This document shows positions 5,471 to 6,888 of a DNA stretch of 6,888 bases, in pieces. Made by a program: the position numbers and the translations under genes. Within the stretch, counting starts at the first letter, position 1. Each line of letters opens with the position of its first letter. The stretch comes from Verrucomicrobiota bacterium. Lineage in GTDB: Bacteria; Verrucomicrobiota; Verrucomicrobiia; Limisphaerales; JADLHS01. The stretch covers positions 1-6,888 of the forward strand of contig SCTL01000598.1 in NCBI GenBank assembly GCA_004297495.1, in the 5' to 3' direction. Below the pieces are notes generated by a model. The model saw only the letters and a program-made list of their open reading frames with translations. It did no database searches and was not told where the DNA came from.

Positions 5471-5908
5471 ATGAAAATCCTAGTCCTGAACGGCCCCAAC
5501 TTGAATCTCCTCGGCCAGCGTGAACCCGGCATTTACGGCCAGACCACTTTGGCTGAGATCGAGAAGGCCCTGCAACAGAAAGCCAAAGGGCAGGGGAACG
5601 AGTTGGAGCTTAGACAATCGAACATCGAAGGCGAACTGGTTGGATGGATTCAGGAAGCGCGTGGGAGTTTTGACGTCATCATCCTGAACGCTGCCGCCTA
5701 CACTCACACGAGCGTGGCGTTGCGGGATGCCATCGCGGCGTCGGGTGTTCCAACCATTGAAGTTCATCTTTCGAATATTCACGCTCGCGAGGAATTCCGC
5801 CACAAGTCGCTCATCGCTGGAGTTTGCGTCGGACAGATCGCCGGGTTCGGCGCGAATTCTTATCTGCTCGCGTTGGATGCTGCGGTTAACATTAAAGCCA
5901 AGAAGTAA
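5471..5908 (+). CDS. aroQ: type II 3-dehydroquinate dehydratase
   Basis: 145 residues, the usual length for this enzyme. It removes water from 3-dehydroquinate to give 3-dehydroshikimate, the third step of the shikimate pathway to chorismate and aromatic amino acids; it is cytosolic and typically a dodecamer. The start at 5471 places the N-terminal signature NGPNLNLLGQREPGIYG immediately after the first strand; the open frame upstream to 5369 is not protein-like. Catalytic residues by alignment to known enzymes: Arg17 and Tyr22 (lid loop), Asn73 in LNAAAYTHTS, His99 in EVHLSNIHAREEFRHKS, and Arg106 in the substrate loop. All conserved positions are present. The Shine-Dalgarno is weak. aroQ followed by accB and accC is a recurrent gene order in bacteria, but here a terminator separates them. 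Confidence 0.97.
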   Translation: MKILVLNGPNLNLLGQREPGIYGQTTLAEIEKALQQKAKGQGNELELRQSNIEGELVGWIQEARGSFDVIILNAAAYTHTSVALRDAIAASGVPTIEVHLSNIHAREEFRHKSLIAGVCVGQIAGFGANSYLLALDAAVNIKAKK

Positions 5909-5927
5909 TACACTGGAGTGGATTTTT

Positions 5928-6035
5928 ATGGCCATAAGCACGGCGAACGACGGGAGAAACGTCTTGACGAGTCGTGGTAACTGGATTAAACCTCGCCCGC
6001 AGTTGGATGTCGCCGGAAGCAGAGTTTCGAAATGA
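5928..6035 (+). CDS. candidate 35-residue ORF between aroQ and accB
   Basis: An ATG at 5928, nine bases after GGAG (5915-5918) and 19 bases after the aroQ stop, opens a 35-residue frame that ends in tandem stops TGA TGA (6033-6038). The first stop lies in the loop of the intrinsic terminator at 6017-6050, and the last codons form the terminator's left arm. The peptide is polar and basic with one Trp (GNWIKPRPQ) and matches no family I know. There is no run of a regulatory amino acid. It may be a leader peptide or a chance ORF. Confidence 0.3.
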   Translation: MAISTANDGRNVLTSRGNWIKPRPQLDVAGSRVSK

Positions 6036-6050
6036 TGACTCTGCTTTTTT
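6017..6050 (+). terminator. intrinsic terminator downstream of aroQ
   Basis: AAGCAGAGT (6017-6025) pairs perfectly with ACTCTGCTT (6038-6046) over nine base pairs, with a 12-base loop, and runs directly into six T residues (6045-6050). This is a textbook Rho-independent terminator on the plus strand. It implies that the aroQ transcript ends here and that accB has its own promoter in 6051-6110, or depends on readthrough. Confidence 0.8.
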
Positions 6051-6110
6051 GCTTCGGGTGACGGGAGTTCGGATTTGGCAAACGCGGAAAAACTTTAACG
6101 ATTAGCCACT

Positions 6111-6584
6111 GTGGACCTCAAAGATATCAAAGCAATACTGGATTTGATGAAGAAGAATTCCGTGACGGAATTCGAACTGGAGAAACAGGATTTCAAGATT
6201 CGTTTGAAGCGCGGTAGCGCGGGAGTGCCCGTGATCCAGACGGAAGATGCCGGCGGCGTGACTTACGCCCCGGTGGTGGCTTCGCCGGCGGCCGGGCAGG
6301 GGGTCGCGCAGTTGGCCGCGCCGAGCGCTGCGGCTGCTTCGAATGAGACCGAGATCAAGTCGCCGATGATCGGGACGTTCTATCGCTCGCCCTCACCAGA
6401 AGCGGGGTCTTATGTGGAAGTTGGTTCAGAAGTCGGTCCGGACACGGTTGTCTGCATCATCGAGGCGATGAAGGTCATGAATGAGATCAAGGCCGAGGTG
6501 AAAGGCATACTGACCCAAGTATTGGTGGACAACGCCAAGCCGGTGGAATTCGGACAGCCCTTGTTCAAGGTTCGCCCGGTGTAA
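6111..6584 (+). CDS. accB: biotin carboxyl carrier protein of acetyl-CoA carboxylase
   Basis: 157 residues from a GTG at 6111. This start gives the family's usual N-terminus (MDLKDIKAILDLMKKNSVTE), although no Shine-Dalgarno is visible before it. Residues 1-35 form the N-terminal helix and strand, 36-80 an Ala/Pro-rich flexible linker, and 81-157 the biotinyl/lipoyl domain. The biotin site is Lys121 in EAMKVMNEI. The thumb typical of AccB is suggested by SPMIGTFYRSPSPEAGSYVEVG. The protein carries carboxybiotin between biotin carboxylase (accC) and the carboxyltransferase in the first committed step of fatty acid synthesis. accC follows after 44 bases, so the two are likely one operon. Upstream, an intrinsic terminator isolates it from aroQ; a TTGGCA at 6075 might be part of a promoter but lacks a good -10 partner. 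Confidence 0.97.
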   Translation: MDLKDIKAILDLMKKNSVTEFELEKQDFKIRLKRGSAGVPVIQTEDAGGVTYAPVVASPAAGQGVAQLAAPSAAAASNETEIKSPMIGTFYRSPSPEAGSYVEVGSEVGPDTVVCIIEAMKVMNEIKAEVKGILTQVLVDNAKPVEFGQPLFKVRPV

Positions 6585-6628
6585 TCACAGTCGTTGTGGT
6601 CGGTCCAACAACCTGAGAACGCAAAAGC

Positions 6629-6888
6629 ATGTTTGAGAAGATTCTCGTAGCCAATCGGGGAGAAATCGCGGTCCGGATCATTCGCGCCTGCAAAGAACTT
6701 AACATCCGGACGGTGGCGGTGTATTCCGAGGTGGACGCGAATTCCATGCATGTGCAACTGGCGGACGAGGCCATCTGCATCGGCAAGGCTGCGGCTTCGG
6801 AAAGCTACCTTCGCATTGATCGAATCATCAGCGCCGCCGAAATAGCGGACGTGGACGCCATCCATCCAGGCTACGGATTCCTTTCCGA
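6629..6888 (+). CDS. accC: biotin carboxylase, 5' part (runs off the window)
   Basis: The first 86 codons of a protein that is normally about 450 residues; the window ends inside it. It starts MFEKILVANRGEIAVRII, the hallmark N-terminus of biotin carboxylases, and continues with RACKELNIRTVAVYSEVD, ADEAICIG, SYLRIDRIISAA and DAIHPGYGFLS, all in the N-terminal pre-ATP-grasp domain. It carboxylates the biotin on AccB using ATP and bicarbonate. The ATP-grasp catalytic centre lies beyond the window. The ATG at 6629 has only a weak purine stretch upstream (TGAGA). The direct repeat of accB-accC order supports the call over pyruvate or propionyl carboxylases. Confidence 0.96.
   Translation, partial: MFEKILVANRGEIAVRIIRACKELNIRTVAVYSEVDANSMHVQLADEAICIGKAAASESYLRIDRIISAAEIADVDAIHPGYGFLS

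Noticed and set aside
6075..6101. TTGGCA with TAACGA as an accB promoter
   Set aside because: The spacing is 15 bases, the -10 match is poor, and it would lie almost on the start codon.
1..6888. CRISPR array, tRNA, rRNA or complete insertion sequence
   Set aside because: No regularly spaced repeats, no cloverleaf-like sequence, no rRNA signature and no transposase-like protein were seen on either strand.

Overview
This window looks like a chromosomal piece from a moderately GC-rich Gram-negative bacterium, most likely a member of the Verrucomicrobiota (Limisphaerales/Pedosphaera type). This is an inference from three things. One is a large secreted 'FVAVGxxGxIxTSxDGxxWT' repeat protein ending in a short domain that closes with FYR. 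The second is a small stand-alone AraC-type HTH gene. The third is debris of dispersed purine/pyrimidine-biased repeats between genes. No rRNA, tRNA, CRISPR array or complete transposon was seen.

Positions 1-1372 (minus strand) hold what looks like a decayed DNA modification/restriction locus. It has a 34-codon scrap of a cytosine-5 DNA methyltransferase (motif VIII, PxHRERIFLVGF), then an apparently intact SRA-like + HNH endonuclease, then a small acidic protein of unknown function. The scrap abuts a perfect 12-bp inverted repeat. Positions 1091-1538 carry no intact gene and are made of this relic, the inverted repeat and short low-complexity repeats.

Positions 1539-3545 (minus) encode a 668-residue exported protein. 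It has a signal peptide, 14 beta-propeller-type repeats (enough for two seven-bladed propellers) and a C-terminal domain. A small AraC-type HTH protein (3795-4214, plus) is divergently arranged from it. Its region upstream contains a candidate 38-codon leader ORF overlapping its start by ATGA, and a hairpin touching its Shine-Dalgarno. Its 3' end is made of a dispersed palindromic repeat. A lipoprotein gene (4355-5239) follows.

Positions 5471-6888 (plus) are core metabolism: aroQ (type II 3-dehydroquinase, shikimate pathway), accB (biotin carboxyl carrier protein) and the 5' end of accC (biotin carboxylase). accB and accC together make up the biotin carboxylase half-reaction of acetyl-CoA carboxylase. 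Between aroQ and accB there is a candidate 35-codon ORF whose stop codon lies in the loop of a well-formed intrinsic terminator, so accBC is probably transcribed separately from aroQ or by regulated readthrough.

The parts least explained by standard annotation are the methyltransferase relic beside an intact SRA-HNH nuclease, and the two candidate leader peptides at 3682-3798 and 5928-6035.
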